Below are positions 27,553-39,700 of a stretch of 64,000 nucleotides of DNA, piece by piece. Origin of the DNA: Aristolochia californica (taxonomy: Eukaryota > Streptophyta > Magnoliopsida > Piperales > Aristolochiaceae); assembly GCA_029961685.1 (NCBI GenBank), contig JARWKL010000015.1:12770801-12834800 (forward strand), written 5' to 3'. Within the stretch, counting starts at the first letter, position 1. Each line of letters opens with the position of its first letter. The translations under genes were made by a program, and so were the position numbers. Under the pieces are notes generated by a model, which was given only the letters and a program-made list of their open reading frames with translations, was not told the origin of the DNA and searched no databases.

Positions 27553-29878
27553 GTGGAATTTCCCAAACATGGATTTTGGAGCTCATTTTTAGTGCGTGAA
27601 ATAATTTTCTATTTAGTACTACAGTTTTCAAATTTTTTTTCACACATGAACTCTAAAATTTTCATTTTGTTGCGAACTCATATCTTTTTTGTTTACGAGG
27701 AAAAATGGGAGAGTGATAATTCAAGTTTGAAAACTATAAAAAAAAAAATTTGAAATGCACAAATGCTGAGAGAGATAATTCCGAAAAGTATCTGTGATTT
27801 TTAAGGATAGGCAAAAAGTGGGTTGTTTGGCCCCGGTAAATATCCAACCACTTGAGAATTGTACTTTTTCTATTGCCCCCTAATTTTTGGATCTGAAGGC
27901 CACTTGCATCCTCAACATGCTTGTGGCATGCATATCCACCACACTTAAAACTTGTGAGGATCAGTTAGAGGTCCCTTTCCTATAAAATTCCACCAAGCTA
28001 TTATTAGGGGGTTGTACTAGTGGAATTTCCCAAACATGGATTTTGGAGCTCATTTTTAGTGCGTGAAATAATTTTCTATTTATTATTATATTTTTCAAAT
28101 TTTTTTGCACACATGAACTCTAATATTTTCATTTTGTTGCGATCTTATATCTTTTTTGTTCACAAGGAAAAATGGGAGAGTGAAAAATCAAGTTTGGATC
28201 TAAAAAAAAAAATTTGAAATGCACAAATGCTGAGAGAGATAATTCCGAAAAGTATTTGTGATTTTTAAGGATAGGCAAAAAGTGGGTTGTTTGGCCCTGG
28301 TAAATATCCAACCACTTGAGAATTGTACTTTTTCTACTCCCCCCTAATTTTTGGATCTGAAGGCCATTTGCATCCTCAACATGCTTGTGGCATGCATATC
28401 CACCACACTTAAAACACGTGAGGCTCAGTTAGAGGTCCCTTTCCTATAAAATTCCACCAACCTATTATTAGGGGGTTGTACTAGTGGAATTTCCCAAACA
28501 TTGATTTTGGAGCTCATTTTTAGTGCGTGAAATAATTTTCTATTTATTATTATTGATTTCAATTTTTTTTGCAGACATGAACTCTAAAATTTTCATTTTG
28601 TTGTGATCTTATATCTTTTTTGTTCACGAGGAAAAATGGGAGACTGAAAACTCAAGTTTGGATCTGACAAAAAAAAAATTTGAAATGCACAAATGCTGAG
28701 AGAGATAATTCTGAAAAGTATCTGTGATTTTTAAGGATAGGGAAAAAGTGGGTTGTTTGGCCCTGGTAAATAGCCAAGCACTTGAGAATTGTATTTTTAC
28801 TACTCCCCCCTAATTTTTGGATTTGAAGGCCACTTGCATCCTCACCATGCTTGTGGCATGCATATCCACCACACTTAAAACATGTGAGGATAATTTAGAG
28901 GTCCCTTTCCTATAAAATTCCACCAAGCTATTATTAGGGGGTTGTACTAGTGGAATTTCCCAAACATGGATTTTGGAGCTCATTTTTACCGCGTGAAATA
29001 ATTTTCTATTTATTATTATAGTTTTCAAATTTTTTAGCACACATGAACTCTAAAATTTTCATTTTTTTGCGATCCTATATCTTTTTTGTTCACGAGGAAA
29101 AATGGGAGAGTGAAAACTGAAGTTTGGATCTGAAAAAAAAAAAATTGAAATGCACAAATGCTGAGAGAGATAATTCCGAAAAGTATCTGTGATGTTTATG
29201 GATAGGCAAAAAGTGGGTTGTTTGGCCCTGGTAAATATCCAACCACATGAGAATTGTACTTTTTCTACTCCCCCCTAATGTTTGGATCTGAAGGCCACTT
29301 GCATCCTCAACATGCTTGTGGCATGCATATCCACCACACTTAAAACATGTGAGAATCAGTTAGAGGTCCCTTTCCTATAAAATTCCACCAACCTATTATT
29401 AGGGGGTTGTACTAGTGGAATTTCCCAAACATGGATTTTGGAGCTCATTTTTAGTGCGTGAAATAATTTTCTACTTATTATTATAGTTTTCAAATTTTTT
29501 TTCACACATGAACTCTAACATTTTCATTTTGTTGTGAACTTATATCTTTTTTGTTTACGAGGAAAAATGGGAGAGTGATAATTCAAGTTTGAAAACTATA
29601 AAAAAAAATTTAAATGGACAAATGCTGAGAGAGATAATTCCGAAAAGTATCTGTGATTTTTAAGGATAGGCAAAAAGTGGGTTGTTTGGCCCTGGTAAAT
29701 ATCCAACCACTTGAGAATTGTACTTTTTCTACTCCCCCCTAATTTTTGGATCTGAAGGCCACTTGCATCCTCAACATGCTTGTGGCATGCATATCCACCA
29801 CACTTAAAACTTGTGAGGATCAGTTAGAGGTCCCTTTCCTATAAAATTCCACCAAGCTATTATTAGGGGGTTGTACTA
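27553..29878 (+). repeat. Region B 5-monomer block (m4-m8), copy 0
   Basis: Monomers at 27,553, 28,020, 28,484, 28,950 and 29,415 correspond to monomers 4-8 of the later 26-mer. Markers are TTTAGTACTACAG near 27,613, TTCACAAGG near 28,159, ATAATTCTGAAAAG near 28,707, TTTTTTAGCACAC near 29,030 and AAATTTAAATGGAC near 29,607. The block is 2,326 bp and reappears at 38,168, 50,174 and 61,713. Here it is followed directly by an anchor monomer at 29,879, whereas the later copies go on to monomer 9. Confidence 0.85.
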
Positions 29879-32800
29879 GTGGAATTTCCCAAACATAGAT
29901 TTTGGAGCTCATTTGTAGAGCGTGAAATAATTTTCTATTTATTATTATTGTTTTCAAATTTTTTTGCACACATGAACTCTAAAATTTTCTTTTTGTTGCG
30001 ATCTTATATCTTTTTTGTTCACGAGGAAAAGTGGGAGAGTGAAAACTCAAGTTTGGATCTGAAAAAAAAAAAAATTTGAAGTGCACAAATGCTGAGAGAG
30101 ATAATTCCGAAAAGTATCCGTGATTTTTAAGGATAGGCAAAAAGTGGGTTGTTTGGCCCTGGTCAATATCCAACCACTTGAGAATTGTACTTTTTCTACT
30201 CCCCCCTAATTTTTGGATCTGAAGGCCACTTGCATCCTCAACATGCTTGTGGAATGCATATCCACCACACTTAAAACATGTGAGGATCAGTTAGAGGTCC
30301 CTTTCCTATAAAATTCCACCAAGATATTATTAAGGGGTTGTACTAGTGGAATTTCCCAAACATGGATTTTGGAGCTCATTTTTAGTGTGTGAAATAATTT
30401 TCTTTTTATTATTATAGTTTTCAATTTTTTTTGCACACATGAACTCTAAAATTTTCATTTTGTTGCGATCTTACATCTTTTTTGTTCACGAGGAAAAGTG
30501 GGAGAGTGAAAACTCAAGTTTGGATCTGAAAAAAAATAAATTTGAAATGCACAAATGCTGAGAGAGATAATTCCGAAAAGTATCTGTGATTTTTAAGGAT
30601 AGGCAAAAAGTGGGTTATTTGGCCCTGGTAAATATCCAACCACATGAGAATTGTACTTTTTCTACTCCCCCCTAATTTTTGGATCTGAAGGCCACTTGCA
30701 TCCTCAACATGCTTGTGGCATGCATATCCACCACACATAAAACATGTGAGGATCAGTTAGAGGTCCCTTTCTTATAAAATTCCTCCAAGCTATTATTAGG
30801 GGGTTGTACTAGTGGAATTTCCCAAACATGGATTATGGTGCTCATTTTTAGTGCGTGAAATAATTTTTTATTTATTATTATAGTTTTCAAATTTTTTTGC
30901 ACACATGAACTCTAAAATTTTCATTTTGTTGCGATCTTTTATCTTTTTTGTTCACGAGGAAAAATGGGAGAGTGAAAACTCAAGTTTGGATCTGACAAAA
31001 AAAAAAATTGAAATGCACAAATGCTGAGAGAGATAATTCCGAAAAGTATCTGTGATTTTTAAGGATAGGCAAAAAGTGGGTTGTTTGGCCCTGGTAAATA
31101 TCCAACCACTTGAGAATTGTACTTTTTCTACTCCCCCCTAATTTTTGGATCTGAAGGCCACTTGCATCCTCAACATGCTTGTGGCATGCATATCCACCAC
31201 ACTTAAAACTTGTGAGGATCAGTTAGAGGTCCCTTTCCTATAAAATTCCTCCAACCTATTATTAGGGGGTTGTACTAGTGGAATTTCCCAAACATGGATT
31301 TTGGAGCTCATTTCTACTGCGTGAAATAATTTTCTATTTATTATTATAGTTTTCAAATTTTTTTGCACACATGAACTCTAAAATTTTCATTTTGTTGTGA
31401 TCTTATATCTTTTTTGTTCACGAGGAAAAATGGGAGAGTGAAAACTCAAGTTTGGATCTGAAAAAAAAAAAATTTGAAATGCACAAATGCTGAGAGAGAT
31501 AATTCCGAAAAGTATCTGTGATTTTTAAGGATAGGCAAAAAGTGGGTTGTTTGGCCCTGGTAAATATCCAACCACTTGAGAATTGTACTTTTTCTACTCC
31601 CCCCTAATTTTTGGATCTGAAGGCCACTTGCATCCTCAACATGCTTGTGGCATGCATATCCACCACACTCAAAACTTGTGAGGATCAGTTAGAGGTCCCT
31701 TTCTTATAAAATTCCACCAAGCTATTATTAGGGGGTGTTACTAGTGGAATTTCCCAAACATGGATTTTGGAGCTCATTTTTATTGCGTGGAATAATTTTC
31801 TATTTATTATTATAGTTTTAAAATGTTTTTTCACACATGAACTCTAAAATTTTCATTTTGTTGCGAACTTATATCTTTTTTGTTTACGAGGAAAAATGGG
31901 AGAGTGATAATTCAAGTTTGAAAACTAAAAAAAAAAAAATTTGAAATGCACAAATGCTGAGAGGGATAATTCCGAAAAGTATCTGTGATTTTTAAGGATA
32001 GGCAAAAAGTGGGTTGTTTGGCCCTGGTAAATAGCCAACCAGTTGAGAATTGTACTTTTTCTACTCCCCCCTAATTTTTGGATCTGAAGGCCACTTGCAT
32101 CCTCAACATGCTTGTGGCATGCATATCCACCACACTTAAAACATGTGAGGATCAGTTAGAGGTCCCTTTCCCAAACATGGATTTTGGAGCTCATTTTTAG
32201 TGCGTGAAATAATTTTCAATTTATTATTATAGTTTTCAAATTTTTTTGCACACATGAACTCTAAAATTTTCATTTTGTTGCGATCTTATATCTTTTTTGT
32301 TCACGAGGAAAAATGGGGGAGTGAAAACTCAAGTTTGGATTTGAAAAAAAAAAAATTTGAAATGCACAAATGCTGAGAGAGATAATTCCGAAAAGTATCT
32401 GTGATTTTTAAGGATAGGCAAAAAGTGGGCTGTTTGGCCCTGGTAAATATCCAACCACTTGAGAATTGTACTTTTTCTTCTCCCCCCTAATTTTTGGATC
32501 TGAAGGCCACTTGCATCCTCAACATGCTTGTGGCATGCATATCCACCACACTTAAAACTTGTGAGGATCAGTTAGAGGTCCCTTTCCTATAAAATTCCAC
32601 CAAGCTATTATTAGGGGGTTGTACTAGTGGAATTTCCCAAACATGGATTTTGGAGCTCATTTTTAGTGCGTGAAATAATTTTTTATTTATTGTTATTGTT
32701 TTCAAATTTTTTTGCACACATGAACTCTAAAATTTTCATTTTGTTGCGATCTTATATCTTTTTTGTTCACGAGGAAAAAAGGGAGAGTGAAAACTCAAGT

Positions 32801-33091
32801 TTGGATCTGAAAAAAAAAAAATTGAAATGCACAAATGCTGAGAGAGATAATTCCGAAAAGTATCTGTGATTTTTAAGGATAGGCAAAAAGTGGGTTGTTT
32901 GGCCCTGGTAAATATCCAACCACTTGAGAATTGTACTTTTTCTTCTCCCCCCTAATTTTTGGATCTGAAGGCCACTTGCATCCTCAACATGCTTGTGGCA
33001 TGCATATCCACCACACTTAAAACATGTGAGGATCAGTTAGAGGTCCCTTTCCTATAAAATTCCACCAAGCTATTATTAGGGGGTTGTACTA
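29879..33091 (+). repeat. Region B 7-monomer block
   Basis: This 3,213-bp block starts with the anchor monomer. It continues through a GTGTGTG monomer, a GGTGCTC monomer, a CTACTGCG monomer, a TTATTGCG monomer with a GGGGGTGTTAC junction, a monomer with the 50-bp deletion, and one further monomer. It matches the next block monomer by monomer but has one fewer at its end. A substitution near 30,835 gives GATTATGGTGC. Confidence 0.85.
32161..32180 (+). other. 50-bp deletion monomer (first of six)
   Basis: The usual stretch from CCTTTCCTATAAAATTCC to GTGGAATTTCCCAAAC is reduced to CCCTTTCCCAAACATGG. The removed 50 bp lies between two copies of TTTCC. The same junction occurs near 35,377, 41,845, 45,057, 53,852 and 57,061, always as the monomer after the TTATTGCG type. 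It is therefore one event spread by amplification. The loss removes the TATAAAA stretch and the SpeI site of that monomer. Confidence 0.92.
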
Positions 33092-36000
33092 GTGGAATTT
33101 CCCAAACATAGATTTTGGAGCTCATTTGTAGAGCGTGAAATAATTTTCTATTTATTATTATTGTTTTCAAATTTTTTTGCACACATGAACTCTAAAATTT
33201 TCTTTTTGTTGCGATCTTATATCTTTTTTGTTCACGAGGAAAAGTGGGAGAGTGAAAACTCAAGTTTGGATCTGAAAAAAAAAAAAATTTGAAGTGCACA
33301 AATGCTGAGAGAGATAATTCCGAAAAGTATCTGTGATTTTTAAGGATAGGCAAAAAGTGGGTTGTTTGGCCCTGGTCAATATCCAACCACTTGAGAATTG
33401 TACTTTTTCTACTCCCCCCTAATTTTTGGATCTGAAGGCCACTTGCATCCTCAACATGCTTGTGGAATGCATATCCGCCACACTTAAAACATGTGAGGAT
33501 CAGTTAGAGGTCCCTTTCCTATAAAATTCCACCAAGATATTATTAGGGGGTTGTACTAGTGGAATTTCCCAAACATGGATTTTGGAGCTCATTTCTAGTG
33601 TGTGAAATAATTTTCTTTTTATTATTATAGTTTTGAATTTTTTTTGCACACATGAACTCTAAAATTTTCATTTTGTTGCGATCTTACATCTTTTTTGTTC
33701 ACGAGGAAAAGTGGGAGAGTGAAAACTCAAGTTTGGATCTGAAAAAATATAAATTTGAAATGCACAAATGCTGAGAGAGATAATTCCGAAAAGTATCTGT
33801 GATTTTTAAGGTTAGGCAAAAAGTGGGTTATTTGGCCCTGGTAAATATCCAACCACATGAGAATTGTACTTTTTCTACTCCCCCCTAATTTTTGGATCTG
33901 AAGGCCACTTGCGTCCTCAACATGCTTGTGGCATGCATATCCACCACACATAAAACATGTGAGGATCAGTTAGAGGTCCCTTTCTTATAAAATTCCTCCA
34001 AGCTATTATTAGGGGGTTGTACTAGTGGAATTTCCCAAACATGGATTTTGGTGCTCATTTTTAGTGCGTGAAATAATTTTTTATTTATTATTATAGTTTT
34101 CAAATTTTTTTGCACACATGAACTCTAAAATTTTCATTTTGTTGCGATCTTTTATCTTTTTTGTTCACGAGGAAAAATGGGAGAGTGAAAACTCAAGTTT
34201 GGATCTGACAAAAAAAAAAATTGAAATGCACAAATGCTGAGAGAGATAATTCCGAAAAGTATCTGTGATTTTTAAGGATAGGCAAAAAGTGGGTTGTTTG
34301 GCCCTGGTAAATATCCAACCACTTGAGAATTGTACTTTTTCTACTCCCCCCTAATTTTTGGATCTGAAGGCCACTTGCATCCTCAACATGTTTGTGGCAT
34401 GCATATCCACCACACTTAAAACTTGTGAGGATCAGTTAGAGGTCCCTTTCCTATAAAATTCCTCCAACCTATTATTAGGGGGTTGTACTAGTGGAATTTC
34501 CCAAACATGGATTTTGGAGCTCATTTCTACTGCGTGAAATAATTTTCTATTTATTATTATAGTTTTCAAATTTTTTTGCACACATGAACTCTAAAATTTT
34601 CATTTTGTTGTGATCTTATATCTTTTTTGTTCACGAGGAAAAATGGGAGAGTGAAAACTCAAGTTTGGATCTGAAAAAAAAAAAATTTGAAATGCACAAA
34701 TGCTGAGAGAGATAATTCCGAAAAGTATCTGTGATTTTTAAGGATAGGCAAAAAGTGGGTTGTTTGGCCCTGGTAAATATCCAACCACTTGAGAATTGTA
34801 CTTTTTCTACTCCCCCCTAATTTTTGGATCTGAAGGCCACTTGCATCCTCAACATGCTTGTGGCATGCATATCCACCACACTCAAAACTTGTGAGGATCA
34901 GTTAGAGGTCCCTTTCTTATAAAATTCCACCAAGCTATTATTAGGGGGTGTTACTAGTGGAATTTCCCAAACATGGATTTTGGAGCTCATTTTTATTGCG
35001 TGAAATAATTTTCTATTTATTATTATAGTTTTAAAATGTTTTTTCACACATGAACTCTAAAATTTTCATTTTGTTGCGAACTTATATCTTTTTTGTTTAC
35101 GAGGAAAAATGGGAGAGTGATAATTCAAGTTTGAAAACTAAAAAAAAAAAAATTTGAAATGCACAAATGCTGAGAGAGATAATTCCGAAAAGTATCTGTG
35201 ATTTTTAAGGATAGGCAAAAAGTGGGTTGTTTGGCCCTGGTAAATAGCCAACCACTTGAGAATTGTACTTTTTCTACTCCCCCCTAATTTTTGGATCTGA
35301 AGGCCACTTGCATCCTCAACATGCTTGTGGCATGCACATCCACCACACTTAAAACATGTGAGGATCAGTTAGAGGTCCCTTTCCCAAACATGAATTTTGG
35401 AGCTCATTTTTAGTGCGTGAAATAATTTTCAATTTATTATTATAGTTTTCAAATTTTTTTGCACACATGAACTCTAAAATTTTCATTTTGTTGCGATCTT
35501 ATATCTTTTTTGTTCACGAGGAAAAATGGGGGAGTGAAAACTCAAGTTTGGATCTGAAAAAAAAAAAATTTGAAATGCACAAATGCTGCGAGAGATAATT
35601 CCGAAAAGTATCTGTGATTTTTAAGGATAGGCAAAAAGTGGGCTGTTTGGCCCTGGTAAATATCCAACCACTTCAGAATTGTACTTTTTCTTCTCCCCCC
35701 TAATTTTTGGATCTGAAGGCCACTTGTATCCTCAACATGCTTGTGGCATGCATATCCACCACACTTAAAACTTGTGAGGATCAGTTAGAGGTCCCTTTCC
35801 TATAAAATTCCACCAAGCTATTATTAGGGGGTTGTCCTAGTGGAATTTCCCAAACATGGATTTTGGAGCTCACTTTTAGTGCGTGAAATAATTTTCTATT
35901 TATTATTATTATTTTCAAATTTTTTTGCACACATGAACTCTAAAATTTTCATTTTGTTGCGATCTTATATCTTTTTTGTTCACGAGGAAAAATGGGAGAG

Positions 36001-36769
36001 TGAAAACTCAAGTTTGGATCTGAAAAAAAAAAAATTGAAATGCACAAATGCTGAGAGAGATAATTCCGAAAAGTATCTGTGATTTTTAAGGATAGGCAAA
36101 AAGTGGGTTGTTTGGCCCTGGTAAATATCCAACCACTTGAGAATTGTACTTTTTCTTCTCCCCCCTAATTTTTGGATCTGAAGGCCACTTGCATCCTCCA
36201 CATGCTTGTGGCATGCATATCCACCACACTTAAAACTTGTGAGGATCAGTTAGAAGTCCCTTTCCTATAAAATTCCACCAAGCTATTATTAGGGGGTTGT
36301 ACTAGTGGAATTTCCCAAATATGAATTTTGGAGCTCATTTTTAGTGCGTGAAATAATTTTTTATTTATTATTATTGTTTTCAAATTTTTTTGCACACATG
36401 AACTCTAAAATTTTCATTTTGTTGCGATCTTATATCTTTTTTGTTCACGAGGAAAAATGGGAGAGTGAAAACTCAAGTTTGGATCTGAAAAAAAAAAAAT
36501 TGAAATGCACAAATGCTGAGAGAGATAATTCCGGTAAGTATCTGTGATTTTTAAGGATAGGCAAAAAGTGGGTAGTTTGGCCCAGGTAAATATCCAACCA
36601 CTTGAGAATTGTACTTTTTCTACTCCCCCCTAATTTTTGGATCTGAAGGCCACTTGCATCCTCAACATGCTTGTGGCATGCATATCCACCACACTTAAAA
36701 CATGTGAGGATCAGTTAGAGGTCCCTTTCCTATAAAATTCCACCAAGCTATTATTAGGGGGTTGTACTA
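33092..36769 (+). repeat. Region B 8-monomer block, early copy
   Basis: This block is 3,678 bp long: it has the same order as the preceding 7-mer plus one extra monomer. It carries private substitutions, for example GTTAGGCAAA near 33,810, TTGCGTCCTC near 33,910 and TCCCAAATATGAATTTTGG near 36,314. The last monomer carries CCGGTAAGTAT near 36,531. It is the closest visible relative of the 8-mer blocks inside the 12-kb unit. Confidence 0.85.
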
Positions 36770-39700
36770 GTGGAATTTCCCAAACATAGATTTTGGAGCT
36801 CATTTGTAGAGCGTGAAATAATTTTCTATTTATTATTATTGTTTTCAAATTTTTTTGCACACATGAACTCTAAAATTTTCATTTTGTTGCGATCTTATAT
36901 CTTTTTTGTTCACGAGGAAAAGTGGGAGAGTGAAAACTCAAGTTTGGATCTGAAAAAAAAAAAAATTTGAAGTGCACAAATGCTGAGAGAGATAATTCCG
37001 AAAAGTATCTGTGATTTTTAAGGATAGGCAAAAAGTGGGTTGTTTGGCCCTGGTCAATATCCAACCACTTGAGAATTGTACTTTTTCTACTCCCCCCTAA
37101 TTTTTGGATCTGAAGGCCACTTGCATCCTCAACATGCTTGTGGCATGCATATCCGCCACACTTAAAACATGTGAGGATCAGTTAGAGGTCCCTTTCCTAT
37201 AAAATTCCACCAAGATATTATTAGGGGGTTGTACTAGTGGAATTTCCCAAACATGGATTTTGGAGCTCATTTTTAGTGTGTGAAATAATTTTCTTTTTAT
37301 TATTATAGTTTTCAATTTTTTTTGCACACATGAACTCTAAAATTTTCATTTTGTTGCGATCTTACATCTTTTTTGTTCACGAGGAAAAGTGGGAGAGTGA
37401 AAACTCAAGTTTGGATCTGAAAAAAAATAAATTTGAAATGCACAAATGCTGAGAGAGATAATTCCGAAAAGTATCTGTGATTTTTAAGGATAGGCAAAAA
37501 GTGGGTTATTTGGCCCTGGTAAATATCCAACCACATGAGAATTGTACTTTTTCTACTCCCCCCTAATTTTTGGATCTGAAGGCCACTTGCATCCTCAACA
37601 TGCTTGTGGCATGCATATCTACCACACATAAAAGATGTGAGGATCAGTTAGAGGTCCCTTTCTTATAAAATTCCTCCAAGCTATTATTAGGGGGTTGTAC
37701 TAGTGGAATTTCCCAAACATGGATTTTGGTGCTCATTTTTAGTGCGTGAAATAATTTTTTATTTATTATTATAGTTTTCAAATTTTTTTGCACACATGAA
37801 CTCTAAAATTTTCATTTTGTTGCGATCTTATATCTTTTGTGTTCACAAGGAAAAATGGGAGAGTGAAAACTCAAGTTTGGATCTAAAAAAAAAAAATTTG
37901 AAATGCACAAATGCTGAGAGAGATAATTTCGAAAAGTATTTGTGATTTTTAAGGATAGGCAAAAAGTGGGTTGTTTGGCCCTGGTCAATATCCAACCACA
38001 TGAGAATTGTACTTTTTCTACTCCCCTCTAATTTTTGGATCTGAAGGCCACTTGCATCCTCAACATGCTTGTGGCATGCATATCCACCACACTTAAAACT
38101 TGTGAGGATCAGTTAGAGGTCCCTTTCCTATAAAATTCCACCAACCTATTATTAGGGGGTTGTACTAGTGGAATTTCCCAAACATGGATTTTGGAGCTCA
38201 TTTTTAGTGCGTGAAATAATTTTCTATTTAGTACTATAGTTTTCAAATTTTTTTTCACACATGAACTCTAAAATTTTCATTTTGTTGCGAACTTATGTCT
38301 TTTTTGTTTACGAGGAAAAATGGGAGAGTGATAATTCAAGTTTGAAAACTATAAAAAAAAAAATTTGAAATGCACAAATGCTGAGAGAGATAATTCCGAA
38401 AAGTATCTGTGATTTTTAAGGATAGGCAAAAAGTGGGTTGTTTGGCCCCGGTAAATATCCAACCACTTGAGAATTGTACTTTTTCTACTGCCCCCTAATT
38501 TTTGGATCTGAAGGCCACTTGCATCCTCAACATGCTTGTGGCATGCATATCCACCACACTTAAAACATGTGAGGATCAGTTACAGGTCCCTTTCCTATAA
38601 AATTCCACCAAGCTATTATTAGGGGGTTGTACTAGTGGAATTTCCCAAACATGGATTTTGGAGCTCATTTTTAGTGCGTGAAATAATTTTCTATTTATTA
38701 TTATATTTTTCAAATTTTTTTGCACACATGAACTCTAATATTTTCATTTTGTTGCGATCTTATATCTTTTTTGTTCACAAGGAAAAATGGGAGAGTGAAA
38801 ACTCAAGTTTGGATCTAAAAAAAAAAATTTGAAATGCACAAATGCTGAGAGAGATAATTCCGAAAAGTATTTGTGATTTTTAAGGATAGGCAAAAAGTGG
38901 GTTGTTTGGCCCTGGTCAATATCCAACCACTTGAGAATTGTACTTTTTCTACTCCCCCCTAATTTTTGGATCTGAAGGCCATTTGCATCCTCAACATGCT
39001 TGTGGCATGCATATCCACCACACTTAAAACATGTGAGGCTCAGTTAGAGGTCCCTTTCCTATAAAATTCCACCAACCTATTATTAGGGGGTTGTACTAGT
39101 GGAATTTCCCAAACATTGATTTTGGAGCTCATTTTTAGTGCGTGAAATAATTTTCTATTTATTATTATTGTTTTCAATTTTTTTTGCAGACATGAACTCT
39201 AAAATTTTCATTTTGTTGTGATCTTATATCTTTTTTGTTCACGCGGAAAAATGGGAGACTGAAAACTCAAGTTTGGATCTGACAAAAAAAAAATTTGAAA
39301 TGCACAAATGCTGAGAGAGATAATTCTGAAAAGTATCTGTGATTTTTAAGGATAGGGAAAAAGTGGGTTGTTTGGCCCTGGTAAATAGCCAAGCACTTGA
39401 GAATTGTATTTTTACTACTCCCCCCTAATTTTTGGATTTGAAGGCCACTTGCATCCTCACCATGCTTGTGGCATGCATATCCACCACACTTAAAACATGT
39501 GAGGATAATTTAGAGGTCCCTTTCCTATAAAATTCCACCAAGCTATTATTAGGGGGTTGTACTAGTGGAATTTCCCAAACATGGATTTTGGAGCTCATTT
39601 TTACCGCGTGAAATAATTTTCTATTTATTATTATAGTTTTCAAATTTTTTAGCACACATGAACTCTAAAATTTTCATTTTTTTGCGATCCTATATCTTTT

